Assembly: GCF_031755915.1 (NCBI RefSeq) | Contig: NC_083379.1 | Span: 26,908,001-26,972,000 of the forward strand | Source of the DNA: Ziziphus jujuba | Taxonomy: Eukaryota; Streptophyta; Magnoliopsida; Rosales; Rhamnaceae | Direction of reading: 5' to 3' | DNA: 64,000 nucleotides | Shown here: piece by piece, positions 21,983-33,768 of the stretch | How positions within the stretch are numbered: the stretch's first letter is position 1 | Layout: every line of letters starts with the position of its first letter | Translations under genes and position numbers: made by a program | Notes under the pieces: generated by a model | Seen by the model: only the letters and a program-made list of their open reading frames with translations | The model's database searches: none | What the model was told of the DNA's origin: nothing

Positions 21983-23025
21983 CCCAAGGAAATGAAGGAG
22001 CTTCAATATCAAGGAAGTGAATTTTTTTAAAAAAAGGTTATATTAGGAAAGCATGAGCCTATGTGCTGTTCTAGTGTTATTAGTCCCTAAAAAAGAAGGA
22101 ACATGAAGAATACGTGTTGATTGTAGGGCTATTAAAAATATAACTATTAAGTGTAGACATCCTATCCCTAGGTTAGATGATATGCTTGATGAGTTATATG
22201 GTGCATGCATGTTTTCTAAGTTTGACCTATCATCAAATACACATGAAAGAAGGTGATGAGTGAAAAACTACGTTTAAAACAAAACATGGATTATATGGGT
22301 AGTTGGTTATACCATTTGGATTAAATAGTGCTCCAAACACTTATGAGATTAATGAACCATGTTTTACGTGCTTTTATTTGTAGGTTTATGGTCGTGTATT
22401 TTTATGACATTCTTGTATATAGTAGGAGTTTAGAAGAATATTTAGAACATCATAGGCTAGTTTTAAAAGTTCTTAGTAAAGAGAGGTTGTTTGCTAATCT
22501 TAAAAAATGTAATGTTTGTCAATCTAAGCTTGTCTTTTTGGGCTTTGTAATAAGGGCTGTAGATATTAAAGTTGAGCAAGAGAAGTTTAAGGCCATTCAA
22601 GAGTGGCAGATGCCAACTTCAATCACAAATGTTAGGAGTTTTCATGAGTTAGCTAGCTTTTATAGAAGTTTCGCAAAAAATTTAGTACCATTGTTCCACC
22701 TTTTATAGACGTTATCAAGAAGAGTTAGTTTCTATTGGGAAGAGGAACAAGAAAAGTCCTTTAAATTATTTAAGTTAGTTGCTAATGCTCCTTTATTGGT
22801 TTTACATAACTTTTTAAAGACCTTTGAGATTGAATGTGATGTCTCAAGAATAGGTATAGGTGTTGTTTTGATGCAAGAAGGAAGATCCATCGCATATTTC
22901 ATTGAGAAACTAAGTAAGATAACCTTAAAGTATTCTATTTATGATTTTTGTAAGATAACCTTTGGAAACATGGCCAGCATTACTTATGGCCAAAAAAATT
23001 TGTGATCCAAACTAATCATGAATCT
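21983..23025 (+). pseudogene. Family 3 reverse transcriptase and RNase H fragment
   Basis: RT is broken by stops up to 22327, then open at 22328-22708: [20 protein letters not shown], the catalytic block as YFYD instead of YFDD (first catalytic Asp lost), KERLFANLKKCNVCQSKLVF, and FHELASFYRSFAKNLVPL. After a stop, 22796-23005 carries the start of RNase H: FEIECDVSRIGIGVVLMQEG and SIAYFIEKLS. A one-base loss in the A-run near 22992-22997 shifts the frame, and the coding match ends near 23025 (TNHES) at a reversed family 2 LTR. Unlike families 1 and 2, RT here continues into RNase H. Nonfunctional. Confidence 0.82.
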
Positions 23026-23458
23026 TGGTATACTGAAGATGTCACAATAGGTGATGAATATCCTATTGCTAAATCAAAACTAAAATACTCACTCTCTAAT
23101 GGTGTTTATGTGTTCAACATGAACAACGAGAAATTCAATCTCACAATTAATTTTATGTATGAATAATGTACTGATTATATTAATAAAACAAGCCCTTAAA
23201 TAGGCTAAAAATCTTACAAAATAATACCCTAAGTAACTAGGTAAAACCGGCTACATAGAATAGGAAACCTAATGATGGCCGAAAATCACCTTATTTTCTA
23301 ATTTAATTTGAATTAATTAATTCCTTAATTTTGAAATAGGAATTAATTAATTTACAATGAAAATAATAAAATAATAACTTTCCTAAGTTGATTTTTCCAG
23401 CAAATAAATAAAAGGAAATCAAATAAAACGAATAAATTCCTAAACGAATAAATCAAAT
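23026..23458 (-). mobile_element. Family 2-like LTR fragment (minus strand)
   Basis: Matches the family 2 LTR 3' half in reverse (as at 14150-14560), diverged; both ends truncated. Confidence 0.7.
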
Positions 23459-24164
23459 AAGGTAAGAACCTCGGTATAGTGAAGACGCCACAATAGGGTG
23501 CGGAATAACCTATTGATAAGTCAAATTTGAACTCCACAAACAAAGCTTGGAAAGGTTCGATATAGTTCTTAGAGAACCAAGAAAATCACTCTCCCTTTGA
23601 ATCAAAATTGTAATCTCCCTTTATTCATGACTTATGTGCCTTTAAATTGGCAAAATAAATTACAAAGCTTTCCTAAATTTGCTAAAAGTAAAGGTGGAAT
23701 AATAATGGACGAAATTTGGTTTAGGAAACCTAATTTGGTTAGGTTAAGGAAACTTAATTTAGCTCCTAGTTTCCTAATTTGAATGGCCTTTAATTCTTTG
23801 ACCAATTCAACTCTAATAAAATTAGGAAACCAATTTGAAATCCTAATAAAAAAACTAAATTAGGAAAGTAATTAGGCAACATGTCACATCACCATTCATG
23901 TCATCAAAACATGCCACATCACCATATTGTTGGATTCCATGCGTTAGGCTTTTTTTCATGTTGGCATCCACCGTTCCAATCATATGGACTAATTTTGGTT
24001 CGTCTTCAGTAATGAACATGCTTCCTTGATATGTGAACACCTTTTGCATTAAACCATTTAGTGCTTCTTTAAATCGCTTTGCTCTAGCTTTGGTTATTGG
24101 TCCCGTAAAGATTGGAAGTGGCTCTCAACGCCATCTTAAGGTGCTCCTAGACATGTCCTCATCA
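23459..24164 (-). mobile_element. Family 1 LTR fragment (minus strand)
   Basis: 706 bp, reverse; complete at its 5' end (TGATGAGGACATG at 24164) but missing the last part. Carries about two hairpin units near 23712-23760 and an integrase-tail frame at 24049-23855. Confidence 0.8.
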
Positions 24165-24204
24165 TTGACTCCATCTTGAGGTGCTTCGAGTCATGTCCTC
24201 ATCA
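24165..24204 (-). repeat. 40-bp extra copy of family 1 LTR start
   Basis: A second TGATGAGGACATGACTCGA start lies just outside the LTR at 24164. It is either a short tandem duplication or the stub of another LTR. Confidence 0.7.
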
Positions 24205-24370
24205 TGGAACACTTTAAAATAGCTAAAACCTTCACTGTTCTTCAAGAACACTTCTATTTGCCACATGTGAAAATAGATGTAGAAAGAATATGTGATAGCT
24301 GCATTCAATGTAAGCAATCTAAATCATGGCTGTAACCGCAGAAGTTGTACATGCCACTTCCTATATCTAA
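24205..24370 (+). pseudogene. Family 3 integrase zinc-binding domain fragment
   Basis: About 55 codons in one frame: EHFKIAKTFTVLQEHFYLPH then VERICDSCIQCKQSKSWL, the HHCC zinc domain of a gypsy integrase. A TAA follows, then PQKLYMPLPIS. It presumably belongs to the same element as the RNase H fragment that stops at 23025; the stretch between them was replaced by LTR fragments. It is cut at 24371 by a family A LTR. Confidence 0.75.
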
Positions 24371-25108
24371 TGTTAGGCCTAAAATATTGATGATTTTATG
24401 CCATTTTTATGGCTTAATGTTTGTTAGTTTGTATTAATTTGTTATGGAAATATACGCAATTATCTATTTTTCTTAATCTAGGTGAAGGAGAAAGAATTTT
24501 AAGAAAACAACCATAAAAAATGGATTCCTTGGGTCGAATTATGGTGGGAAGCAAAAATAGAGCTCAAACAGACTTAGCATTGAAAAGATTCCTTAAAGAT
24601 TCCATAAAAATTCTGCTAGGAATTTCATGGTAGAAGTGGATGTCATATGAATCCTCACAATCTAACGATCTCAAATGTCTCATTATTTTTTAATTTTAAG
24701 GTGCGAGCAAAGAGTTATCATCATTTAAATTTTGGAATTTATAAAAAGGAATATTCTAGTTAAATCTCCACCATTGATCAAAAGAGGGAATCAAGGCATT
24801 TTGAGGGCTAAGATAAAGACAAGTGACAATAATTGGCTGATTTATCATTAATGAGGCACATGTCATGTCATATGCTTCATTAAGGGTAAATTAGACTAAT
24901 TAACTATTTTTTTAGGAGCTATTAGAGAAAGGGAAAATAGTTGAGAGCAAGTAATATCAAGTTTACTTTTTACACATAAAAACCCTTTTCATGGCATAAA
25001 AAGAATACCTTCCAAGACTCCGACATTGAAAATAAAGAGAGAAAAAGGTTCCCATAGTTCTATATATAGCCCCCACCACATTGAAGGAATAGAAATACAA
25101 GTTTAGAA
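24371..25108 (+). mobile_element. Family A LTR fragment, 5' part
   Basis: Starts exactly at TGTTAGGCCTAAAATATTG and runs 738 bp, past the CTATATATAG promoter-like block (about 25060), then breaks into a family 1 LTR. Confidence 0.82.
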
Positions 25109-25402
25109 ATTAGGTTTCCAAAACCTAATTTTCGTCCATTATTATTCCATCATTACAATTTTGATTAAAAGTGAGAGTGATTCTCTAAGAACTATATCAA
25201 ACTTTTCAAGCTTTGCTTGTGGAGTTCAAATTTGACTTCTCAATAGGTTATTCCGCATCCTATTGTGGCATCTTCACCATACTAAGGTTCTTACCTCAAA
25301 TATAGGTAGTGGGTTGAGGTCTTCCACTGATAACTTGTAATTAGACGGTTTAATTCAATTTTTGTTACGGGTTTAGAGGTAGGTCGTTCTAGATTCATAT
25401 CA
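25109..25402 (+). mobile_element. Family 1 5' LTR, 3' part
   Basis: Last 294 bases of a family 1 LTR with a single hairpin unit at its start, ending GATTCATATCA. It is followed by a primer-site-like TGGTATCATAG at 25406. Confidence 0.8.
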
Positions 25403-26162
25403 ATTTGGTATCATAGATAGTTTCTAATTACAGGTTTGATCTATCTATTTCTTTTCTTTTGTTTCATTGTTTTTCTTGGTTTTTTTGGGGCAATTTTTAG
25501 CATTAGGTTAGAAATTGCATCTTTGATTTCTTTTGTTGCTCATTGTGTTTGGGTTGCTACATACTTCTTTGCATTTTGTTTTTGTGTTCTTCTTCATTCA
25601 TTCCAATCAAATCATATTGAAAAAAAAAATTCGTTCTTAAATTTTTTTTCTTGTTCTTGTGGTTTGTGGCATTGAATTATTGAGATTTCAAGATAAATCA
25701 AGTAGTGAATTTTTTTTTTCCGGTTGATTTGAGGAGCACAAAAAACAAGCCAAAATCAATATCGAAAATAAAGTTTGTTCAATATTCACTAATTCCACTT
25801 TGAAAATCTCATTCCAATTTGTTCTTCACATTCTAGTTTCTTTTGTTTGTGCCAAATTTCTTCTTGAGCTATCATCGTTGCCTTTTTCTTGTTACTTTTC
25901 ATTCTATTTGTCTTGTAGCCTTATTTTCATAACTGTTTGGTAGGTCTATTTGGATTGTTACTTGCTAGTTTGTTTTAGTTTGAAATTAGTTTGCAAAGAA
26001 CCAAATAGGATTACTAGAGTGGTAAAAGGCAAGAGAGGTGAGAATTATAGAGGGTAAAAGCCAAACTATAGCTAGAGTGCAAATACAAGTGAATTGAGAC
26101 CTTGAATTTGAGCGAAACACGTGAGGGAGTGTTGTGAGGTCCTTTTTACTGACAAGTTCTAG
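25403..26162 (+). other. Family 1 primer site and 5' leader
   Basis: No gene seen. Decayed tRNA-iMet type site (TGGTATCATAGAT) followed by the standard family 1 leader. The leader runs directly into mid-gag because the gag start is deleted near 26162. Confidence 0.7.
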
Positions 26163-26255
26163 GGAAAACTTCAAAGAGTACTACGGTTGGAGATGGGGCA
26201 AATCCATGATTGGTCGGATAAGATGGAATCATCTATCCAAACGCCGTAGCAATGA
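26163..26255 (+). pseudogene. Family 1 gag fragment, split by Athila element
   Basis: Reads ...KTSKSTTVGDGANP-like codons equivalent to GELQRALRLEMGQIHD, then DKMESSIQTP, and is interrupted at 26255 by the Athila element. It continues at 37326 with PPQRFTHRCGRGGN. The first roughly 25 codons, including the ATG, are deleted. Confidence 0.75.
26251..26255. repeat. Target site duplication AATGA (left)
   Basis: AATGA precedes the LTR at 26256 and is repeated exactly at 37321-37325. Confidence 0.92.
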
Positions 26256-27997
26256 TGATGTGTAAAATCAACTCGCAAGTGCACGAATCGTTTTCAAGTA
26301 ATAAAGTGGAAAAATAGGGTTGTCATACCCAAGGGATTAAGTATTAAGTACCAAAAATAATTAGGTTTTGATAATATTTGAACGAAAATTTAAAATGGCA
26401 ATTGAAAACTAAATAAACTAAATTAAACAAAAGCAATCAATTAAAATTAAATCAATTTCAAGTAAGAGAGAGAATTGAATAATTATGAATACTAGGGCAT
26501 TTGATTTCACCACTAACTATTCCAATTTAATTACTTAAATATGTGAATTTAATTAACTAGTAATTTTGTTAACCACACTTAATCACAAAATTAATCAAAA
26601 GTAGCTTCCACTCACAATTGATAATATTCACATAACCTAATTTATTCCTTCCGGCCTATAAATTAAATCATGCAAATTCATCAAGCATAGATTAAGCAAA
26701 TAATATGGCATGAGACATAACTATTTTCCAATCAATTATGCATTCATGTAAATCATTGGAGATCCATAATATTATCCTTTTCCAAGCTCAAATATTATTA
26801 AAATCATTCATTCCTTCCGGCCTATGAAAGCATTAAGTATACCAATGCTTTATTAACAAAATATATTACTAATTAAATAAAACTCAACATGTATTAAAAT
26901 AATTAACCCTTCATAGTTAGGGCTACATCATAGCCCTAGCTATGAAAATTAGTTCATGGTAAAAATAATTTCAACATTCATAATTATTAAAAATAATAAG
27001 ATTCACAATTAGAGAGAAAGGAAAAGAGAATAAAAACTATTGAAGAAATTCTTCTCCAAGAGCTCTCAAAGTCATAGCCTTCTTCTCCAAGCAAGCCCAC
27101 GTCTCTCTGCCTCCTCCAAGCTCTCCAATTGATCTTCTAAAACTCTAAAACTTTAAAACCCTAGAACCCTTAAGAGAATATTAGAAACTCCCAAAATTTG
27201 GTTTGTTTCTATTTAAGCCTCCTAAAAGCTCTTAAATAACTCTCTAAACTTGTATATCTTCCTTCAATGTGGTGGGGGCTATATATATAGGGCCTTGGGA
27301 ATCTTTTTCTCTCTTTATTTTCAATGTGGGAGTCTTGGAAAATACCTTTTTTAGGCCATGAAAAGGGTTGAACGAATTTCATGTGTAAAAAGGAAACTGT
27401 ATATTACTTGCTCTCTATTATTTTCTTTTTATCTAATTCCTCCTAAAAAAATAGTTAATTAGTCTAATTTACCCTTAATGAAGCATGTGACATGACATGT
27501 GCCTCATTAATGATAAATTAACCAATTATTGCCACTTGTTTTTATCTTGGCCCTCAAATTGCCTTGATTCCCTCTTTTGATCAATGGTGGAGATTTAACT
27601 AGAATATTATTTTTTATAAATTCTAAACTTTAAATGATGATAACTATTTGCTCGCACCTCGAAATCCAAAAATAACGAGACATTTGAAATCCTCAGAACT
27701 TGATGATTCATATGACATCCACTTCCATCATGAAATTCCCGATAGAATCTTTATGGAATCTTCAAGGTATCTTTTTGGAATCTTTTTAATGCTTAGTCCG
27801 TTCGAGCTCGAATCTTGCTTCCCACCATAATTCGACCCAAGGAATCCATTTTTATGGTTGTTTTCTTAAAATTCTTCCTCTTTTACCTAGATTAAGAAAA
27901 ATACATAATTAAGTATCTTTCCATAACAAATTAACACAAACTAACAAATATTAAGCTATAAATATGGTATAAAATCATCAATATTTTAGACCTAACA
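26256..27997 (-). mobile_element. Athila-like 3' LTR
   Basis: 1742 bp; on its strand it runs TGTTAGGTCT to ACACATCA. It is longer than the partner LTR by 114 bp because the partner has a deletion. TATA-like CTATATATATAG lies near 27280-27291. Confidence 0.92.
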
Positions 27998-29766
27998 AAT
28001 ACCCCAAAACTTAAGATTTGCTAGTCCCTAGCAAAGAAAAAGAATAAGAAAGTGAAATTTTATTTAAAGAACATAAGATACTTTAATGAGGTGCCTCAAA
28101 GATTGTATAACATATGACTTTTCAAATGGTTTCAAGTAATTATGTAACTCAATACCTTATATTCTATTCAACATATATGATACTTCCAATGTGTGTGTGT
28201 GGAAATCAATTTATACACTTAATTATCATGTGCTTGAATAAATTTACAAGAATTAGAGATTGATAATAACGTATGAACTACCATATGCTTGACTTAATTA
28301 TCACTCTCCACTAATGTAGGTTAATGCACCACCTTAAATCATTAGGACTTCATGGTTTCTATTGTTAAGGCTAATAGATAAGGCTAAAGAAAGAAAAGGA
28401 TAGGATATAATAAATCAAAGAAAGAAAGCTAAAATTAAATATCAATGAATAAATTACTTGTAAAATTTGTTTCTTTATAGAACTTCTTTTCTTATTTTAA
28501 CTTCAATTTCAATATCCTTTTTCTCCTTTTTATTGTGCATACATTCTTCAAATCACACATATTCTTTCTTTATTTCTTTTTTTTTTCTTTTTTTCTTTCT
28601 TTTCCACTAAACCCCCAAACTTATTTTTCTTCTTATTGCACATTCAAACCTCCAATTTACACAAAAATGCATACTAGAGACAAATTCACCAAATACTTAA
28701 CCTCCAAACTTTATTTTTTTCCTTTTCTTTTTCAACACTCAAACAAGCTCACAAGCATATATTCATATCAATTCAATTAAAGCTCTCTTTGTAGTATGTT
28801 CAAGGTAGGAAAAAGAAATTTAAGGCTCAAAAGGGTAAGTAAATGTGCTTTAATGAAGAAAAGGCTCTAATACTTCTTTATGCATCCTAAAGGCTCAAAT
28901 AAGGTACTAGTGGAAGATAATGTTTTAGGTGGGCTTGAAAGGCTCAAACTTAAACAAAGATGGCCTAAATCATATTCTTAGTAATGCACTCACCTAGGAT
29001 TTCGCCTCAAGCAATAATCAAGCAAGGTCTAGAGTTCAATTAATAATAAAGTACTCTAATTCATGCAAACCTTCTTCAAAACACAATCTAAATTATGCAT
29101 TATTGATTATGTGCTCAAAATTTATTGAAAGTAACAGTATGCGAATATAACGTCAAGCATTTAAGCATACACAAAAACAAATCCACCATCTAAAAACCAA
29201 TTTATTTTCAATCATAGTCTTATCATTGGCTCATTAAGGTACTTAAGAAAACACCACAAAAACAAATTTTTTTTTTTTTAATAATGAAGGAAAATAAAAA
29301 CTAAAACTAACATTTTTGAAAACTTATAAAAACACTTAAATGGACAAGATTTAAAAGATGCAAAGCATGCTTTTCACCCCCAAACTTAAAATGAACAATG
29401 TCCTCATTGTGAAAAACATAAAATAAAGCAAAAGTAAATAAAAGGTAAAGAGTACTCCCCTTTGAAGACATGGAATGTTCCTCGTAATGTGAAAAAAATT
29501 TTATGTACTCCAATGCATATTAAAGGTGGTTATACTCCAAACCTAACTTTAGACTTGAAATTCTCAACATTCATCTTTTGATCTTTTACACCTAAACATC
29601 TTAAAACCTTGCAAAAACTCAAACAAAACACATCAAAACAACCTAAAAACAAGAAAACAACTAGAAACAACTAAAATAAATAGATAAATATAAGATAAAG
29701 AAAGAAACTTGGGTTGCCTCCCAAGAGTGCTTGTTTAAAGTCATTAGCTTGACTCCTCCCTTTAAC
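27998..29766 (-). other. Athila-like 3' untranslated region
   Basis: 1.77 kb between the pol stop and the 3' LTR. No frame longer than about 80 codons, so no envelope-like gene. It holds poly-pyrimidine runs (28555-28610) and a poly-T run (29267-29280). It is collinear, reversed, with 62020-63878 of the gag-only elements, showing shared ancestry. No convincing polypurine tract; the bases next to the LTR read TTTTGGGGTATT on the element strand. Confidence 0.75.
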
Positions 29767-32700
29767 TTAATTAAGATCATCCAAGTAGAGGCTAGTCTCA
29801 AGCACTCCACCTTCATAATATGGCTTCAACCGCTGCCCATTCACCTTAAAACTTTCATGTCCCGGTTTGGTGATTTCAATTGCTCCACTTGGAAAAATTT
29901 GTACAATATCATATGGTCCACTCCATCTTGATCTTAATTTACCTGGAAACAATTTAAGTCTAGAGTTATAAAGAAGTACCTTTTGTCCAACATGAAAGTT
30001 CCTCTTTTTAATCATCTTGTCGTGCCATCTCTTTGTCTTTTCTTTGTAAATCTTTGCATTCTCGAAAGCATCCATCCTAAATTCTTCAAGTTCATCCAAT
30101 TGCAATAGCCTATTCTTGCCCACAGCCTCTTGATCAAAATTGAGAAACTTGGTTGCCCAATATGCTTTATGCTCCAATTCCACGGGAAGATGACATTCCT
30201 TACCAAAAACCAGTTTATACGGAGAAGTACCAATGGGGGTCTTGTAGGCGGTCCGGTATGCCCAAAGTGCATCATCTAGCTTTAAGCTCCAATCCTTTCT
30301 TGAAGCATTGACCGTCTTCTCCAAAATCCTCTTTATTTCCCTATTTGAAATTTCTACTTGCCCACTAGTTTGTGGGTGGTAAGGAGTAGCAATTTTATGT
30401 CTAACACCATATTTAGCAAGAAGGGATTCAAATTGTTTGTTGCAAAAATGAGTGCCACCATCACTAATGATTGCTCGGGGTGTACCAAATCTAGTAAAAA
30501 TGTATTTTTTTAAAAATTTCACTACAACTCGTGCATCATTAGTAGGTAGTGCACTAGCTTCAACCCATTTAGAAACATAATCCACAGCAACCAAAATATA
30601 TTTATTACCACAAGAAGAAGGAAAAGGACCCATGAAATCAATACCCCAAACATCAAACAATTCTACCTCAAGGATATTCTTCAAAGGCATCTCATTCTTC
30701 CTTGATATGTTCCCGGTTCTCTGGCACCTATCACACCCTTGCACATAAATATTAGTATCTTTAAACATAGATGGCCAATAAAATCCAGAATTTAATATTT
30801 TTGCTATGGTTTTTCTAGTCCCAAAATGCCCCCCATACTCACTAGAATGACAACTTTTAATAATGGACATTGTCTCTTCTCTAGCAACACACCTCCTAAT
30901 TATACCATCGGCACACTTCTTAAAAAGATAGGGGTCATCCCAAAAGTAATACCTACTTTCCTTAAGAAACTTATGCTTTTCATATGGTTTTTCCAAACTA
31001 GGCGGCATAACATTAGTAACCAAATAATTAACAATGTTAGCATACCATGGTACATCAAACATACCATCAACCTTAAACACTTTCTCATCTGGAAAACACT
31101 CTTCTATATCTCTTTCTTCTTTTTCCTCACTCAATTCCAACCTAGACAAGTGATCAGCTACTAGGTTTTCTACTCCTTTTTTATCCAAAATTTCTAAGTC
31201 AAACTCTTGAAGTAACAAAACCCATCTAATTAACCTAGGTTTAGACTCTTTCTTACTCATGAGGTACTTAATTGCACTATGATCGGTATAGACAATGGTC
31301 TTAGAACCTAACAAATATGCTCTAAACTTATCAAAAGCAAAGACAATGGCAAGCATCTCTTTCTCAGTAGTAGCATAATTAAGTTGAGCATCATTCAAAG
31401 TTCTAGAAGCATAATAAATAACATGCAGTTTTTTATCTTTCCTTTGTCCCAAAACAGCTCCTATAGCATAATCACTAGCATCACACATAATTTCAAAAGG
31501 TAGATTCCAATTAGGAGTACACATAATGGGAGCACATATTAATTTTTCTTTCAAAAGATTAAAAGCATGCATGCATTCATCATCAAAAACAAAGGGAACA
31601 TCTTTATTCAATAAGTTACAAAGAGGTTTAGTTATCTTGGAAAAATCCTTAATAAATCTCCTATAAAAGCCCGCATGCCCAAGAAAACTCCTAATACCTT
31701 TTATTGAAGTAGGTGGAGGCAATTTCTCTATAACTTCTATTTTAGCTTTATCTACCTCAATTCCCCTTTTAGAAACCTTATGACCTAAAACTATGCCCTC
31801 TTGAACCATAAAGTGACATTTTTCCCAATTAAGCACAAGATTCGTTTCTTTACACCTTAGAAGAACCCTAGATAAATTTTGCAAGCAAGAGGTAAAAGAA
31901 TCACCAAATACACTAAAATCATCCATAAAAATCTCAATGATATCTTCTACCATATCCGAAAAGATGGACATCATACACCTTTGAAAGGTTGCAGGTGCAT
32001 TGCATAAACCAAAAGGCATCCTTCTATAGGCAAAAGTTCCATAAGGACAAGTAAAAGTAGTCTTTTCTTTATCATCAGGGGCAATAGCTATTTGATTGTA
32101 ACCGCTATAACCATCTAGAAAACAATAATATTCCTTACCGGCTAACCTTTCTAACATTTGATCAATGAATGGCAAAGGAAAATGGTCTTTTCTAGTGGCC
32201 TTATTAAGCTTCCTATAATCAATGCACACTCTCCACCCAGTAACTAACCTAGTAGGAATAAGCTCACTCTTATCATTCTCTTGCACAGTCATCCCACCTT
32301 TCTTAGGAACTACTTGAATAGGACTTACCCAATTACTATCCGAAATAGGATAGATAATCCCGGCATCTAAAAGCTTTAAAATCTCACCATGAACCACTTT
32401 CTTAAGATTAGGATTAAGCCTCCTTTGATGTTCTACAGTTGGTTTATGGTCTTCCTCCATAAGTATTTTGTGCATACAAATAGAGGGGCTAATACCCTTA
32501 ATATCAGCTATAGTCCAACCTAGTGCAGTTTTATGTTCTCTTAAAACTTCTAAAAGTTTGGCTTCTTGGTCCTCACTAAGGGCGGATGAAATTATTACCG
32601 GAAGGGTATTATTAAATCCTAGAAAAACATATTTTAAATGACTAGGTAGTGGCTTCAAATCAATTATAGGTGGGTGCTCCACACTCGGTATCTTTCTAGG

Positions 32701-33768
32701 TCCACTCTCACCGAAATCCTCAAACTTTCCAACATAATCTACCTCACAGTGGGTGGCTATATCTATGATGTTACACTCTTGTTTTTCTTCTTCTGTACAT
32801 GGTCCAAATAACTCACGCAATCCTAAGGGATCTAAATTATTTTCCTTTGCCATATCATTTACCAATTCATCACATGCATCGACAAGAAAGCAGTAAGAAA
32901 TTTCATCAAGATTAGGAAATTTAACAACATTAGGGATTTGAAAACTTACCTCCTCATTGAGTACTCTAAGGGTTACTTGCCTTTGTTGTACATCAATTAG
33001 GGCACGTCCGGTTGCAAGAAATGGTCTTCCCAGAATGATTGGAATGTTGTCATCTTCCTCCATATCAAGTATCACAAAGTCTGCAGGGAATATGAACTTG
33101 TTTACTTTTACAAGTACATCCTCCAATATTCCCCTTGGTCTTTTTATGCTTCGATCTGCCATTTGAAGAGTCACTGTGGTAGGCTTCACATCTCCCACTC
33201 CAAGCTTCCTGTAAATGCTATATGGCATCAAATTAATGCGAGCACCTAAATCACAAAGAGCCATAAAATTATAATGTCCAATGTTACATGGGATATCAAA
33301 GCTTCCTGGATCTTTTAACTTGGGTGGAATCCTATGGTGTAACCTAGCACTACTCTCCTCACTCAAAGCTACTAACTCATAATTCTCCCACCTCCTCTTG
33401 TTTGACAATATCTCCTTCAAAAACTTAACATAGGAAGGCATTTGTTCTAAGGCATCTATGAAAGGGATATTTACATGCAATTGCTTAAATACATCAAGAA
33501 ACTTTTTAAATTGATTATCTAACTTTGCATTCCTAAACCTAGATGGGAAAGGTGGAGGTGGGGTTTTCTTGTAGGCTTGATTCTTCTCCTCATTTTCGTT
33601 GTGCTTGTCAATAGGTTTGGTTAGGTAAGGTGCTGGTTCAACTTTCTTTGATCCAGTTGGTGAGCTCTCGGCCTCTCTTACATGTGGTGGTATGTACTTT
33701 GTTGGTGGAGACTTCATGGCATCACCTAAACCTTCATCTTTTCTCCTATAAGCCTCATTATGCTCCAC
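29767..33768 (-). CDS. pol: Athila-type Pol polyprotein (PR-RT-RNaseH-IN)
   Basis: 1333 codons without a stop. The first codon listed is GTG, but the frame is open from 33816, so it is probably reached from gag by a frameshift rather than by its own start. Aspartic protease: catalytic DLGA near residue 173. Reverse transcriptase: [20 protein letters not shown] near 551-570 and FMDDFSVFG with catalytic D616-D617. RNase H: D763, E804, D829. Integrase: HHCC zinc domain H974, H981, C1012, C1015 and catalytic D1044, D1103, E1139 with the expected 35-residue spacing. The C-terminus has a [20 protein letters not shown] end and no chromodomain. All catalytic residues I can check are present, so this is a candidate source of enzymes for related non-autonomous elements. 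Whether it is expressed is unknown. Confidence 0.93.
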   Translation of the reverse strand: MEHNEAYRRKDEGLGDAMKSPPTKYIPPHVREAESSPTGSKKVEPAPYLTKPIDKHNENEEKNQAYKKTPPPPFPSRFRNAKLDNQFKKFLDVFKQLHVNIPFIDALEQMPSYVKFLKEILSNKRRWENYELVALSEESSARLHHRIPPKLKDPGSFDIPCNIGHYNFMALCDLGARINLMPYSIYRKLGVGDVKPTTVTLQMADRSIKRPRGILEDVLVKVNKFIFPADFVILDMEEDDNIPIILGRPFLATGRALIDVQQRQVTLRVLNEEVSFQIPNVVKFPNLDEISYCFLVDACDELVNDMAKENNLDPLGLRELFGPCTEEEKQECNIIDIATHCEVDYVGKFEDFGESGPRKIPSVEHPPIIDLKPLPSHLKYVFLGFNNTLPVIISSALSEDQEAKLLEVLREHKTALGWTIADIKGISPSICMHKILMEEDHKPTVEHQRRLNPNLKKVVHGEILKLLDAGIIYPISDSNWVSPIQVVPKKGGMTVQENDKSELIPTRLVTGWRVCIDYRKLNKATRKDHFPLPFIDQMLERLAGKEYYCFLDGYSGYNQIAIAPDDKEKTTFTCPYGTFAYRRMPFGLCNAPATFQRCMMSIFSDMVEDIIEIFMDDFSVFGDSFTSCLQNLSRVLLRCKETNLVLNWEKCHFMVQEGIVLGHKVSKRGIEVDKAKIEVIEKLPPPTSIKGIRSFLGHAGFYRRFIKDFSKITKPLCNLLNKDVPFVFDDECMHAFNLLKEKLICAPIMCTPNWNLPFEIMCDASDYAIGAVLGQRKDKKLHVIYYASRTLNDAQLNYATTEKEMLAIVFAFDKFRAYLLGSKTIVYTDHSAIKYLMSKKESKPRLIRWVLLLQEFDLEILDKKGVENLVADHLSRLELSEEKEERDIEECFPDEKVFKVDGMFDVPWYANIVNYLVTNVMPPSLEKPYEKHKFLKESRYYFWDDPYLFKKCADGIIRRCVAREETMSIIKSCHSSEYGGHFGTRKTIAKILNSGFYWPSMFKDTNIYVQGCDRCQRTGNISRKNEMPLKNILEVELFDVWGIDFMGPFPSSCGNKYILVAVDYVSKWVEASALPTNDARVVVKFLKKYIFTRFGTPRAIISDGGTHFCNKQFESLLAKYGVRHKIATPYHPQTSGQVEISNREIKRILEKTVNASRKDWSLKLDDALWAYRTAYKTPIGTSPYKLVFGKECHLPVELEHKAYWATKFLNFDQEAVGKNRLLQLDELEEFRMDAFENAKIYKEKTKRWHDKMIKKRNFHVGQKVLLYNSRLKLFPGKLRSRWSGPYDIVQIFPSGAIEITKPGHESFKVNGQRLKPYYEGGVLETSLYLDDLN

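Noticed and set aside
28535..28780. Phe/Leu-rich 81-codon frame
   Set aside because: Comes from poly-pyrimidine tracts of the Athila 3' region; the reverse-oriented homologue at 63034-63339 has a different reading because of indels.
30826..31164. 112-codon plus-strand frame inside Athila pol
   Set aside because: Antisense shadow of a well supported minus-strand integrase/RNase H coding region.
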